The notes: a model not told the origin generated them from the letters alone. A stretch of 64,000 nucleotides of DNA from Torreya grandis (GCA_037957365.1 JARHVA010007805.1:204501-268500); one strand, 5' to 3'; positions 49,221 through 62,142 are shown, numbered from the stretch's first letter. Numbers and translations: made by a program.

Positions 49221-50734
49221 TGATGAGCCTGTAAAATGGATAATTATATCCATAAAATAACATCATTTATATTCCATATGAAGTGAATATAAATTTAGTT
49301 TCCAAAAATATGGTCTATTTAGAATAAAATAGTAAGTATATATCAAGGTTATGTCTTTAGAATTCCTTGTTATCTATTGGTTAAATATTACTAATAATTA
49401 TTAGTAAAAAGATGTTAATGAGTGCATATATAGTTCATACTAAGCTAATAATGATTCAAATAATGAAGAGTAACCATTCAAGAATAATGTTGGAGTGGTG
49501 TCAAAGTCTTTTACAACCAAGATACAATATTTTGGTCAAGATTGAAATCCTACAAGCTTGCTATAGACTTCCAAAGTAGTTCTAGATTATAACAGGCTTG
49601 CTAAAATAGATATGGATTACAACAAGCTTATTATGGACAAGCTATAGAGTACATTAGACCACCTATAGACCAAAAATAGATTACATTAGACCAGCTATGG
49701 ATTACATCAACTAGCTATAGATTTCACTAGGCTTGCTACATATTTTAGCAGGCTTGTTATGGATTTCACCAAGATTATTATGGATTTCAGTAGGCTTGTT
49801 ATAGATTTCACCAAGTTGCTACATATTTCAATAGTATTGCTCCAAACTTCAAGAAAACTTCTAAAGTCTTGTTTAGGATGTATTTGAGAATTTTAATATT
49901 CTAGCTATCACAAAGAATGATTTTCATTTAGATTCTTGATATATATACATTTCTATGTATAGATTTTTCATAATAGATTGTATTCAAATATATGTAATTT
50001 TATTCTAATAAATATCTCTCTCCATATTTGATAGGGATCAAGATTCTATTGTAATATATTTTATTATTGGAATAAATATTTCTCTCTATATATATTTTGT
50101 GGAGATTGAGATAGGATAGAATATCTTAGTTGTTACTCTAAAATAAGGTGTTGGTTGGAAGCATGAACTATAAATGCAATTATCCACACTCGAATGAAAT
50201 AATTAGTCAATTAATACATTTCTTCTTTCCATAATTTTGAGTAACTTATTCTAAAACTGATGTTCTAAATAAATCCTCTTCTAAGGAATGAGTTGGCCAC
50301 TCATTTCAAGGAAGATGGATCAGCATATTTTTATTTTATTTCTTTATTTTTTAATTATCACTTTGTTGTAAATTATTATTTTATTTATTTCTTTTTTTAA
50401 ATGTTTTTCTTTTGTATAACTTGTTGTATACCTATAGGTATTTTATGTGTTTGTCATTTATTTTAAATATAATTAATTTACTTTTTACAAGTGTGCTTTA
50501 ATTTTATGTTAGTGTTATTTGATTTATGCAAAGTGTTATTTTTAATTCTACAAGTGTGATTTAATTTCTGCAAGTGTGACTTGATTTCAACAAGTGTGAT
50601 TTTCAATTCCTGCATGTGTGGAGTGTGATAGAAAGAACCATTTTAAAAATGTATCTTTCTCCTTTTTCATATAGCCTTTAAACACTAGCCTTGGATTAAC
50701 ATTATTAAATTAAGGGTATTGATGACACCCATCA
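49221..50734 (+). repeat. 3' LTR of element E
   Basis: This 1514-bp partner of 43702-45208 has the same ends and the same two internal short-repeat stretches. Confidence 0.92.
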
Positions 50735-51169
50735 ACAAGGTTAGGTCATGATGGAAGAGTACACACTATGTTGTATGGCATGCATTTAATGACTACATTA
50801 TCTAAGAGGTGGAACGTAAATATTAAAAAAAAATAGCTCCTAAAATAATAGATTATAGTTACCTTGGAGGACTTATGAAGGATATTATCATCACTAGTGG
50901 TAGGCACACATGTAGTTTTACAAGGTATAGAGTGTCAAGGCTTAAAATGTTACATACTTAGATATTTGACAAGATGGGATTAAGGGGCATGGTATTCTAT
51001 AGATGATTTTTCTATTTTTTAAATGAGATTGTTTTGGAAGATTTTACTTTTTTACAAAAATATTTGTATGTATTACATGCTTCATTTATATCATTGGATG
51101 GATGGGATATCTCTATTTATTTTTAGATGCATAATTTCATGGAGGATATATATGTATATATAGGCAAAA
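50735..51169. other. Spacer, nothing recognised
   Basis: It follows the possible ACAAG target duplication of element E. No motif or repeat partner was seen. Confidence 0.45.
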
Positions 51170-52350
51170 AAATTGGTTTTTACAAGGATATAATAACTTA
51201 AAAAATTAGAAAAAAGATAAAACATTGTGGTACCCAAAAAAAATAGAAACCAACACAAAACCACAAGGCTAATATAAACATCTAGACATCAAAAAATAAG
51301 AAGAAAAATGAATCTAAATAAAAACATCCCAACAAGGCATAATAGACTTACTACTCTACATCCCTTCCAAATAAATGATAGTTTCCATTTCCTCCTTAAA
51401 ACCTAGATTGGGGAAATTAAATTATCATACTTATTATCTAAGTCCCTAACCTTGTCCATCTTATTATTACCCTTGCTTCCATTAATTAGAGAATATAAGA
51501 TGAAATATGTGGATATTTTATCTCCAAATTTGAATTTTTTTATTAGATTAGGTAAATAAATGTGTTAAGGGGCCTGCACTCATTACAAAAAATAACCAAA
51601 AGGTAGTCAAACACAACAAATAGAACCAAGAACTGAATAGAGCCATAAGGATCAACCAACCAAAAATAACCAACTATAATAGACAAAGTTATACTAAAAT
51701 AATACTAAAAAGACAAAAAATAATAATGGGTCTATGTTTGGATTTATTGGCACTTTCCTTTCCTATATCTCTAGTTGTTCTTAGATAATCCTCTAACAAT
51801 TTCATTTTGGATTCCATTTTGAAAAATTCATCTTTCAACTTATAAAATTTCTAGTTTGAATTCAAAATGGATTTATCTTAGTTCATGTATGCTTTGTTAT
51901 ACTTAACCACCTTAAACTAAAGTTCAATAAGTTAAATTTTGGTTTTATTGAACTCCCTAACATCTGCTTTAAAATAACAAGCTAGGTTGACACAACTTTC
52001 TTAAATTTTCAATCTATCAGTAGGTGGGGCCTCAACATTTGAAGAATCAATTTATTTAACCCATAAAATGGGAAATTATTAATGCTCATGATCCTACTTC
52101 ACCACTTCCACCTTAGAGGGTAAATTTGGGGAACCCTTATTGTTTGTAGTAACTTGATTAATCTTATCTAATCTCCATTGACTCAGCCTTTATGGTTGGG
52201 ATTATTATCAACTTGGCCAAGATTTTCCTCCTCCCATTAGCAACCCTTGTTAGGATCATGAAAAAAGTTACCCAAAGAGTTAGCCTCATTTTAGCTCATT
52301 TCCTCCTTACTTTTATTCTCAAAGGTTGGATCAAGGATCACAAGGGTCAA
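51170..52350 (-). mobile_element. Two LINE-like 3' tails, head to tail
   Basis: On the minus strand, a decayed frame with a Lys/Glu-rich, coiled-coil-like stretch (KLKDEFFKMESKMKLLEDYL at about 51840-51780) runs into a Gly/Leu/Phe-rich tail. This ends in GCCCCTTAACACATTTATTT, then AATAAAAAAAT near 51535, which resembles the 3' untranslated end and A-tail of plant L1-type LINEs. A second tail of similar character (TTTTTTTTGGGTACCACAAT and TTATATCCTTGTAAAAACC) lies at about 51160-51240. No reverse transcriptase or endonuclease motif is visible, so the copies would be 5'-truncated. Confidence 0.38.
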
Positions 52351-52959
52351 CTAGAGTAAAATGAAAACAAGGGTTTGGTAGAGTAAAAATCCACTTTTTT
52401 CTAAATAAAAATATAAAACCGTGGTTTTTAAAGACATTAATAGATAAAAAGGAAGGCTAATATTCATGTTATGTCTAAAATGGTTCAGCATCATAAATTT
52501 ATGTGAATATATCACCTGATACTTACCTTCTAGTGTATAATTTTTCATAATATGAAGGTATAATTATTACCATGGGGGAGGTAGAGATGCATGTAGGAAT
52601 ACATCCTTAGACTCATGAAATCTCTCCCTAACCATGAAGAGTTTGTCCACCAAATATTTATTTATATGTTTATCCTTAAATGTCTTATAACCCTCCATAT
52701 AATTCCTAGGATTGAGGTGATACATTATTCAGTAATTTATATAATGATTCCCCTAAATTTGACCCTCTTCCCATTCTAAGATTTAATGAAATCTATAATT
52801 AGGTTTTGACTATAACCCTAAATACTATTAAAATAAGGAGTCATACCTCCATGTCTAATAATGTTCTAGATGGTCTTGTCTTATTTAGAGTGGCATAAGA
52901 TAAAGTATCAACCCTCATCAGATCTCCCCCATTCTTCCTACTATGGTAGTCAACTTCAT

Positions 52960-53396
52960 ATGTCATAATTAAGACTATGAAATCAAATTTTGGTATTGTT
53001 AGATAAGGGATAAAGTGCAAAAAAAGGGTGTCCATGGAATCAATAAGCTGGTTAATTTCCATAGGGACTAATTTGATAGAAATAAATATAAATTCCTTAT
53101 TAATATCATGTATAAAAATCATGTACAAATGAAGGTGTTTGGACTTGGTCTGATAGTCTTCAAAAACATGGCTCAAAACTAACTATGATTTTCCCTAGGT
53201 CCTTAAGTTTTGAATGCCTAAGGATTTTTCAATGAGAATGCCAAATAATAGGGCCTCATACCTAGCCTCATTTTTTGTATAGTCAAATTCTAACTTGAAT
53301 ACAAAAGGCATGACTTACCCTTTAGCAGAGATGAGAATGACTCTTGGCCCAATTCTTAAGTGTCACTAGGCACCATCATAATAAAGGACCCACTAG
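52960..53396 (-). pseudogene. Ty3/gypsy RNase H remnant, element D
   Basis: The minus strand starts WVLYYDGA (first catalytic Asp). A frame change follows, then MPFVFKLEFDYTKNEARYEA with LLFGILIEKSLGIQNL. The NEA-x-YEAL helix keeps its catalytic Glu. Further on come LVLSHVFEDYQTKSKHLHLY, the Q-x-E-Y-QTK-type region, and EINQLIDSMDTL, which corresponds to the usual N-QLADSLA ending. The tail FIPYLTIPKFDFIV continues in an open frame (52841-53176). The domain degrades RNA in the RNA-DNA hybrid. Frameshifts and a GKS stop show it is inactive. Confidence 0.8.
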
Positions 53397-53399
53397 TTG

Positions 53400-54744
53400 T
53401 GTGTAAAAGGGGGAAAATTATCAAGTGAATTTTCTTAGTATTATAATATATTAACCATATGGATATTGAAAATTTAGGGTAATCCATCTTGGGTTATCTA
53501 GTTCTGAGGTCTTGGAAGATAACAAGCCTATCCCCTTTGTAGGGTGAACAAAAAGGCTTTCAAAGGTGTAGATGGTTCAACTTTGTGTTATGGATGAAGG
53601 GAGTGAATAAATTATGGGAGATCAAAATATTATTTCCTAAACTTTGGGTCAAGGTACGTAAGTATATCCATATATTCAAAAGGCTAGATACTTGACCTTT
53701 TATTTGTGATGGGAACTATGCCAACATAGTTAGGGTTTTATTTTGGCATGGGGATACTAACATAATTAGGATCTCACTTCAGTGTAGGAGGCATGCAAGA
53801 ATATTTATATATCTCATATTACTACTATTAGGACATGGGTATTATTATTTATTCTATTATTATATGTGGGACAACCTACAATAATCTAATGAATAATTTC
53901 TTAGGGTCTTATTTCTTCATGAGGGGAAATAAAAGATGTCATCTCAGAATCTATGGGTAATCATGGGTTATGATGTTAACATTTATCCTACCTATTTTCA
54001 TGGTATGTATTATATACCTAAGTACCCACATAGACTATGTTGAAGGAATGGTTTTTTTTCTTATTGGTAAACTTGGGATAGGATGAGAAATAAAACTAGG
54101 TGTAGGATGAAGTAGAATAATTGACATCTATAGTGAGAAGACCCAATGGATCATGAAATCTTAAAAAATAGTATGGCTCTATCACAACATGATCTATTAT
54201 CATAATTTAAAATCATTTAGAAGTGATAAGGGTGGAACATGAAATATGGATTACCTTTGTACTATTTAACATTTGGAAGTAGTATTGATAGTCACTGAGA
54301 TGGTCTTTGAAAAGAGGGAATTCCTCATTTCTAGACATTTATATCATGAAAAGGTCTAACAGTCTAGACAAACCCTCTTTAGGTTATTGGACCTTATATC
54401 TAGAGAAATCTTAGGTCCCCGCCCCTCATGGGTTCAAATGAGAGGATGAGGGGAGTGTCTTTCTCCAATAGGTTGATAATATTGGTTGTAGACATAGTGA
54501 ATAATTTTGAATCAATGATTGGTTTTGGGTCAGTGGTCTTTTTAGTTTTTATTACATCTTTTTATTATGATTTATCCATTAACAAGGTGTGGAGTATTTT
54601 TAGACACTTATTTAAGATGACCACTTTTGATTTTGTGGATTTAGTAACATTGACCAATTGTGAGAGTTTAATGACCCCATTGGCAAGTAGATGGTAATCG
54701 ATGTGTAATCTAGGATGCTTATGCATGGTTGATTATAATATGTT
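53400..54744. other. Element D, gap where RT is expected
   Basis: No YxDD or other RT landmark can be read on the minus strand, and the stretch is too short for a complete RT plus the preceding spacer. The plus-strand open frame at 54428-54697 is probably incidental. Confidence 0.5.
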
Positions 54745-55090
54745 TAAGGTTTTAGGATCCCCTTGGGATATGAAAACATTTAATAAGTGTAAAAATTGTA
54801 TTTTATGGAATAAGGTTGAAGGGATAACCTTCATCTTATGTATCCAAGGCCTTCCTAAGATCATGTTTTAGTTGGTGTTTTTGTCTATGACATAGAACAT
54901 AGTTAGAACTACCTTAGGGCCCAAAGTTAATAGGAGCATAATGGTCTCTATGGAAGTATATCTGAGGTTATCATAGAATTTTAGGGTGTTACACATTATT
55001 AAATAACTAGTTTCCCTATAACTAAGTTTTTGTATGAAGGAAAAGGGGATGATGTTGAATAATGCTCCATCATAAACCATAGTTCCCTAC
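54745..55090 (-). pseudogene. Ty3/gypsy protease remnant, element D
   Basis: The minus strand reads MVYDGALFNIIPFSFIQKLS (a D-G-A active-site variant common in plant Ty3/gypsy proteases), LKFYDNLRYTSIETIMLLL, VVLTMFYVIDKNTN, a stop, then MILGRPWIHKMKVIPSTLFH. The last block, ILGRPW-H-x-x-x-IPSTL, is diagnostic of this family. One stop before MILG breaks an otherwise continuous frame. Confidence 0.85.
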
Positions 55091-56399
55091 ACATAATTGT
55101 TATAAATCCATACCTATAGAAATAAGGACAAATCTCCCCTACATTCCATCTAAGATTCAGGAGTAAGGATTCATAGATCAAATAAATAACCAATGTCCCA
55201 TGATTCTTGACTAGAAGAAAACATGTCCAGATCAATGTGATTGATCTATTCTTGTGGGGCAGGAGTAACACTAGATAAATTCCTAAGTCTTAGGGAATAA
55301 AGTAAGGCTAGATGATGAGTGGGGGATTTATTAAGAAAGTATAGGAATGAAATGTGTGAGAATGGTATGGTTAAATTGGATATTAAATCATAGTTCCCCA
55401 AAGGTTTCAGAGAAGAATCTATTTATATAATGTTTGATGGATGGAGGGACATACGTTGATACTCTCTAATGTGAGTGACAATTTTTTCCTCCTCTTTAAC
55501 CTCTATCATATTAGTTTTTAATTTCACTCCCAACTGAGGAGTTACATCAATTTTTGTATTCCCATAAGTGGAGGCTTTAGCATCATGAGTACATGTCATA
55601 ATGGGTTGATTATGTTGAATAGGTTGGTTTTATGTGACATCCTATAGTTGACTTTGGTTGATGTGTGTTTGGGGGTTTGGGAATGGGTTATGATAGATTT
55701 GGAAATTTTTATTTTGATGGATGATAGGACCATTTTAAAATACTTTGGAGTTTTTATTATCATTCCCTAGGAACATGTCTATAAACATTTACCTTGATAT
55801 TTTAGGAATATTTGTATAATTTTTTTATATTCTCTATAGTTCTAAGTGTTATAATTAATAACTTGATGGAAGAGGAAATAAAAATTAGGATCGTAGTCTC
55901 TAGGTCTTATGTTAGATCCCTATTACTCGAACCCTTATTTTCTTTCATTGGTAATAGGTTTGGTTCTAAAACTAGGGGTGTTTCTTGGCTAGTTGGTATT
56001 GATTTTAATTATGATTTTGGTATTTCATGTTGCATGGTGGTGTTTGGATAAATTTTACCACATGTATGGCAAGAGGGGTATTTTGGTTTCTATCCCCCAA
56101 ATTGTTGGGGACACTAGTGTTATTTATAGGATGATATTGGTTATTATTCATAGGGTTTAGCTTTTTTTATAATCAGTGATGTCATTGGTGGTGGCATTCC
56201 TATTTCAATTTAGGACCTTGGGACCATGGTTATTGGTATTTTTTTGACTTGTACTTTGAATTCCCTTACTATTTTATTATGGGATGATAATGCTCCCATT
56301 GGTATTATAAATCCATTGATCACTATCAATAGTTACTTAGTTAATTCACAAGTCATTCTCAAGGAATTATTCATAGGATAGATATGAAAAATTTTGGAC

Positions 56400-57790
56400 A
56401 TCGTCCCTTGTCTCCTTATTAAGGGAATGGATTAAGAGATCACATAATTTCCATTGATCCATGTTGGTTATGCTAGTAGAGGAATATAAGACCTACTTCC
56501 ATCTTGTGATGAAATAGATAGTAGACTTATTGTGTTCTTGCTTGATGTGTAATATTTTATGTATGCTAGTCTTCAAGAATTTGTTCATATCAAAGGTTTT
56601 GTCAAACTCAACCATGAGTTAGTGGAAAAAATGTATATACCCCTAGGGGAGCTAGTAATAACAATTGAGTGTTATCCTTTATAGGGTTTTGGGAATGATT
56701 TTTTCAACAATCCCATCCCAAAGTAAGAGTTTCCCAATGGATATATCATAGGATTTGACATGTGTGTTGGGATCCCCATCCCCTTTGAACTTGGGAAGGT
56801 CTAGTAGGGGACGTGGGAGTAGAACCCCCATATGTTGGAATGGAGAGGTTCCTTGAGGTACTTAGCATAAGTACCCATATTTTTAAATTCCATTATTGGT
56901 GTAGTGGGGCTAGAATAAAAAGGTTGGGTCATACAGGGGTTAGTTTGGTAACCACTAGAAGGAATAGAGGAAACCTGATAAGGCAAAGTGGAGTTCACTA
57001 GAAAATAATTGTCTAGTTGAGTGTATTTTAAATACATATTAAGGTAAGAGGGAAGATAATTGGATGTAGGTGATGTAGAGGTTTTTTTATGGTGTAAATT
57101 ATGTTTTTTTTTCATGTAACTTGGATCTATGTAAGGTGGTGAATGACTTATATATATGGGAAAGTGTGTGGGAGGTATGTAACTTAGAATTGTAAAGAAC
57201 AACAAATTGTTGGATATTGCATCATTTAATGAAGATGGAGTGTAAGTGTAGATGTTTCCTATTGCATTTGAATAATTTTTTGATAATATTAATTGTATTT
57301 AGATATGTTAGGGTCAGTGACCCCATGAGTGAGGATATATCCAAGGGTTTAGTGAGAGACATAGTTTTGTGCATTATTAGTTCCTACTATGGGGGAAGCA
57401 TATATACTTGTAGTTGTGATATTGGTTAAGTTATTTTTTGGATAAGATAAGGAGAGGGATGATCTGGTGTAGGGTAAATTAGGCCTATATTTTGACCTAG
57501 AACCTATTGGTTGTGCTCTAGGTCACAAATATGACACATTGGGGTGTTAATGAGAGGTTTTGGGATAGTGTTGGTGATAGGCCTAAAAACATCTTATTTG
57601 GGAGGGATATAATTGAAATATGGGGTATTATGAAGGGGTTTTTTTAGGGTGATATCCCTAAGGGTAGTGTTTTTAGATTATACTAATGGGTTAGAGGTGG
57701 TTTGACTCCTATTAGGAAGATAAATGGTTGCCTTCATATGGTTGACCTTGTCCTATAAGTGATGGATTATTCCTAGTTAATGATCATATT
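56400..57790 (-). pseudogene. Ty3/gypsy gag with long N-terminal region, element D
   Basis: The capsid block at about 56808-56470 reads LDLPKFKGDGDPNTHVKSY, IVEKIIPKTL, then after stops GYIHFFHxLMVEFDKTFDM and HIKQEHNKSTIYFITRWK, the usual start (P-K-F-x-G-x-DP) and end (E-S-x-x-x-F-x-x-RWR) of Tat-like gag. Upstream on the same strand, a Pro/Ser/Tyr/His-rich stretch (56801-57205 is open for 134 codons) and a further frame with few stops extend to about 57790 (NHMKATIYLPNRSQTTSNP near its start). This long, low-complexity N-terminal region has no known domain. The protein would package element RNA. Confidence 0.7.
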
Positions 57791-57871
57791 TAAATATGAT
57801 TTATACATATATAATTTATAACTTAATAGATGGCCTCATTTCTATACAAGGAGTGATCATACCTCCCCCAG

Positions 57872-57895
57872 TAAGGGTCATAGTATTAAATCTAG
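57872..57895 (-). other. Possible primer binding site of element D
   Basis: The minus strand reads ATGACCCTTACTGGGGGAGG, loosely like the non-initiator primer site of element C (GTGACTCC-ACTAGGGA). It lies about 80 bases upstream of the gag-like frame. If real, D's 5' LTR should begin near 57897, but I found no second LTR copy. Confidence 0.25.
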
Positions 57896-57899
57896 GGTG

Positions 57900-60800
57900 G
57901 TTACTCATGGTTTCAAATATGTCTCATAAGTATTTAATGGAAACCCCACTCATAGACTGGGTGTTGGGATGAGAGTAATCATATAATTGGTAGATTATAT
58001 TACTGTCAAATTTTGGGTTCTTCTAACTCATCAATGAAGACTCACTATAACTAATATGGCTTCTCATATATCCTTCTAGGCTAAGATATCCACCTAATTC
58101 ATTTTTGAACATATTCTAAAGATATATGAATAACCATAGAATATATTGAAGGGGGAGGGAAGGTGGAGAAGGGAAAGGATAAAATGAATAAAGGGATACA
58201 CAAAATATGAATTCATTCATGCCAATTTCACCAATGTTTATACAAATGGATAACACATGCTAAATTATACACTCAAATCCTCAAGGTTAGGAGGTAGCCA
58301 ATGTAATACATGGGTTGTGGATTGGGTTGATTTTTAGGTAAAATGAGACTTGTAATGGGTGTTTTAAATGGTTTATCATTACAAAACCAAAATATCTTTG
58401 TAGCATCTTAGTGATCATTAAGAGCATAAATCTATTCTAAAATAGAACTCTAAAGCCCTTTGATTTCTCAGATCAAAAGAAGGCAAATCTCCTAATTTAT
58501 AATAAGACTAAGGAAATGGGCGATATTAAGATGAATGAATCATGGAACAATATATACTCTATACGGTTGGTTATCTTGATGAATTTCATCCACAAAATGT
58601 TAATGATATAAGATGAGGTTAGACCCAAGGAGAAGGAGGTATGAATGTGAAACTATAATTGAATAATTTTATAGTGATCACCTTTCTTCTATGGGATGAC
58701 AATGATGAGTGGATTTGGAATTCATTTTTGTTCTTCTAAAATATATAAGGATTCAATAATAAGAAGATGAATCTAGATGGAAAAAAAAACCTTGTGTCCT
58801 AGATCGGTATTGATATAAAACCATATGACAACTAGGGGATTAGGTGATCTAACCATAAATAATAAACCATTATGGATAAGACCTGGTATCTATAGAAAGT
58901 TCATCCAAATTAGTTTAAGTAAATTCCAAGTTAAAATTATATGAGCTTATTTAAATAATGGCTTTTTGTGTATGCTTGCTTTGATGTTGAAACAAAGATT
59001 CATTTAGGGTGATTGTATAAATAGGTAAGGGTTGGATGGAATGTGGTTTATTTCATGTGTTATAAAGTCTTATAATGAAATTAATATGGTTTTATTTGTT
59101 GGAAAGGATTATAATGAAATCTAGATTCTTATGTGTGTTGACAGGCTTTGTGACACTACTTTTTTTGGTTTTGTTATTTTGGCTTGCTTTTTGGGTTTTC
59201 TTGAGTTTATGAAAGTAAATTTTTTCTCTATAAAATTAAAGTAGCAAAATAAAATGAATGACAAAATTTAAACTCAAATTAAATCAAAAATTATTTTTAT
59301 CCTTTTCCAATAATTCATATGCATCCAAAGGAGAGAGGAAGAAACCTATACTATTATGCAAGGTGTTGATTTTTTCAAACTTTATATAAATTAAAACTAG
59401 GTACTGATGATTTTGTAGTTTTTTTTTTAATGTGATATAGATTAATTATGAAAATTATGTCTTCTAAATATTCAAAACTATGCAAAATAAATTCTAGTCT
59501 AACACAACAATGTTACAACACTTTTTTTAGTTTGTTTATCCACAAACAAGATAAACTAACCTTTCAACTTTCCTAGTTTGATGCAAAAAATATTTTCAAA
59601 TGATTTGTGATAAAAGAGAGATAATAAATAAAATTTATAATTTTCTATTTTCAAAAAGAACCCACAACACTTTATTCAGCAAAATAAATAAAATTCAAAT
59701 TATGTTATCTCTATCTATAAGCCTAATATTGTATAAAATTTTGTGGTTGTTCCAATTGCAAGATAACTTATTTTGAATTTGAAACTGAAATAATATGTTG
59801 TCTATATTTTTATTTTTATTTCATTAAGATATTACTATGTATTTTTGTGGAATATTTTACTAATGGAGAGGAAATAAATTTACTTTAATGTAAGCGCAAT
59901 AAAAACTAATTAGTTTTCTTTTTTGGTATAAAAGACACTTAAAAGAAATAAAATTATCTCACTATACAAATTGTATTTTTATGAATAACTAAATTAATCT
60001 AATAAATGATTGAAATACTAGAAATCAAAATAAATCTCTTACCTAACCAAGGCATAGATCAATTGGGATGCATGTAGTATGTTGATAAAAGAATCCTAAA
60101 TATGCTAGCTCCTTTTATCCTTGTATGAATTATGGTAACTCTCTAACTATAGTATGACCAAGAGTTGAAATAAATGTGGAAGGAGAGGAGACATGACCAA
60201 AAAATGATAAAATTTGAACTAAGGCTAACCAATGATCTATTTTTCAAATACTTTGTTGCTCGACCAATAACATGTTTTCACCTTTGGTAATATATTCAAT
60301 AAGAAAACTATCAATTATGGACCTTTAGGCAACTGTAGTAGGACTGTGGCTGCAAAATATTCAATACAAAATCTTCTATTGGTAATTTTTATATCTAAAA
60401 CTAGGCCAAAAATGGCCCTTTTGTAGAAAGAGTTGGGAGCTTGCATAAGGGACTTTAATTGAGTTCAAATGAAAATTGATCTTAGAAGGAAATAAAAATG
60501 ATTGAAAATATGAGTGAGATATGATTTATTGGAGGTGAAATTAGGATGGAGTAAAATATAAACATGATGAAAAGCATGCAAAACACATTAAATAATGATT
60601 CTCAAAAGCTCATTTTGGAAGACAATTACAAAGGGTTAGAACTGTCACTTTATGCAAGGCTAGTTTCCAAATGGCCACTCTTGAACATAGAAATTCCACA
60701 TAGGTTTTCATAACCATTCCTATTTTTTTTAAAAAACTAGATCCTGTATATAAAACCACTACTTATATTTCAAAACTGCCACAACATTTGTGTAATTATA

Positions 60801-61150
60801 GGGGCAATTCTATAATAGAGGGGAGAAATTTTGTTACCTAGAATGGTGGTTTCATCCTTCATGGGAATTTTTTAAAATTTTTGATATAATTTGTATAAAT
60901 AAAGGGGACCAAAAGGGTTCAATCAGAATAATAAGTAAAAGAGGGAAAGGGGTTAAAAATTTCCCTATGGAGTATAAAATAAGATATCATTGTGCCATTA
61001 TTAAATCTATATCATGAGTGTCACACCATATAGAATTTGGGTACATACAATTACAATGCTTGGTAAAACATGGGGTGGGGGCATAATTAGCTCTGTCCCA
61101 TTTCTAGATGATTTTGGAACTAACAATTTTTGAACACTTATTGGACCATA
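57900..61150. other. AT-rich spacer, possible LTR of D
   Basis: No domain, RNA gene or repeat partner was recognised on either strand. Part of it may be the 5' LTR of element D. Confidence 0.4.
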
Positions 61151-61179
61151 TTTAGAGGAGGGTAAATCTCCAGTCAATT

Positions 61180-61530
61180 ATGTAATTTTGATAGTGTTAT
61201 GTGATTGAGTTTTTTAAATACTATGTAATTTAACTATAGGATAATTAATTGGAACCTTATCACCCATCACTAGTAAGCAAAATAGATATTCATATATATT
61301 ATTAAATAAGTCTTGCTAAAATTGAGCTTGAGTTGCATTGTAGTTAAGTGGCACATATTCATACTTAGATTGATGCACTTACATATCATGTGAGTTCATA
61401 TAATATTGTTGATCATGTGGATAATGTGGTTGTTAGGTTAATGGATTTATATGGTATTTTGGATTCTGTGTCAAATCATCATCACAAGTAGCAGTATAAT
61501 CCATGACACTTATTATGTATCGAGGCATAT
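61180..61530 (-). pseudogene. Possible gag N-terminus of element F
   Basis: One minus-strand frame of about 110 codons with four stops starts at an ATG near 61527 (MPRYIISVMDYTATCDDDLT). It continues QNPKYHINPLT, QPHYPHDQQYYMNSHDM, KYEYVPLNYNATQAQF and QDLFNNIYEYLFC. The Gln/Tyr/Pro/His-rich composition is like the N-terminal gag region of element D. It begins about 400 bases after the primer-site-like sequence at 61919-61933, as a gag start would. No capsid motif follows, so the call rests on position and composition. Confidence 0.35.
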
Positions 61531-61918
61531 TGGACACTATTTAAAACCAAATAATTTAATGTGAATGCAAGTAATTAGACTTGAAATTTGAATAGACTCA
61601 TATTAAATGTGATTTTCAAATTAAAAGAGAAATTTTTGGCTTGAATAGTTTGAGTTGAACATGAGAACTAGTACTAATACTAGAATTTAATTTTAATCTT
61701 GAATTAGTTTTGATATAAAATTTGGAATTTGATTGAAATGGGTATAAATTCACATGAAAAACATAACAATATGATTTTAGATTAAAAAAAAATATGTGTT
61801 TAGATAAATTTGTACATGTAGAATGAAATAATTTTTTGACTTGAAATTTGAGAAGAGTAATACCTCTTTGTGAAAGTGTCTGTATATTGTTAACATAACA
61901 ATCAATCAATCAAACTAA

Positions 61919-61933
61919 TTCTTTTGATACAAA
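61919..61933 (-). other. Probable initiator-Met primer site of element F
   Basis: The minus strand reads TTTGTATCAAAAGAA, one or two changes from the TTGGTATCAAAGC site of element B, with the same spacing to a TG (61934) that would start an LTR. Confidence 0.4.
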
Positions 61934-62142
61934 TGCTTGGAGAGAGGATTATAAAATTTAATATTTTTAAAGTAATTAATGTAATTATTAGTGGTTGTTT
62001 TAACCTCTTAGGGTTTTACTATGTAAATCCTAAGCTAGATTAGAGGGTTAGGTTTATTGTTAATCTAGAATAAAATTGGAAATTATTGATTCTATGGGGA
62101 TTTAAAATAAATAGTAAATAAAAGGAGAAAAGGTACTTATCT

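Larger units (their letters stand above)
43702..50734 (+). mobile_element. LTR element E without recognisable coding (LARD-like)
   Basis: LTRs at 43702-45208 and 49221-50734 both start TGATGA and end CACCCATCA. A purine tract directly precedes the right LTR, giving plus orientation. Flanking bases are GTAAG and ACAAG, a possible target duplication with two transitions. The 4-kb interior carries no gag, protease, RT, RNase H or integrase motif that I can read. Long LTRs around a long non-coding interior fit a large retrotransposon derivative, which would depend on another element's proteins. An alternative is coding decayed beyond recognition. Confidence 0.85.
52830..57790 (-). mobile_element. 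Ty3/gypsy element D, decayed, LTRs not identified
   Basis: Minus-strand gag (57790-56400), protease (55090-54745) and RNase H (53396-52960) motifs occur in the normal order for one element reading right to left. Between protease and RNase H only about 1.35 kb remains, and no RT motif is readable there. No integrase or paired LTR was found, so the borders given are those of recognised coding. A weak primer-site-like stretch lies at 57872-57895. The RNase H and protease style fit plant Tat/Ogre-like Ty3/gypsy elements. Confidence 0.7.

Noticed and set aside
54428..54697. 89-codon plus-strand open frame
   Set aside because: It is antisense to the minus-strand gypsy element D, hydrophobic by composition, and has no motif.
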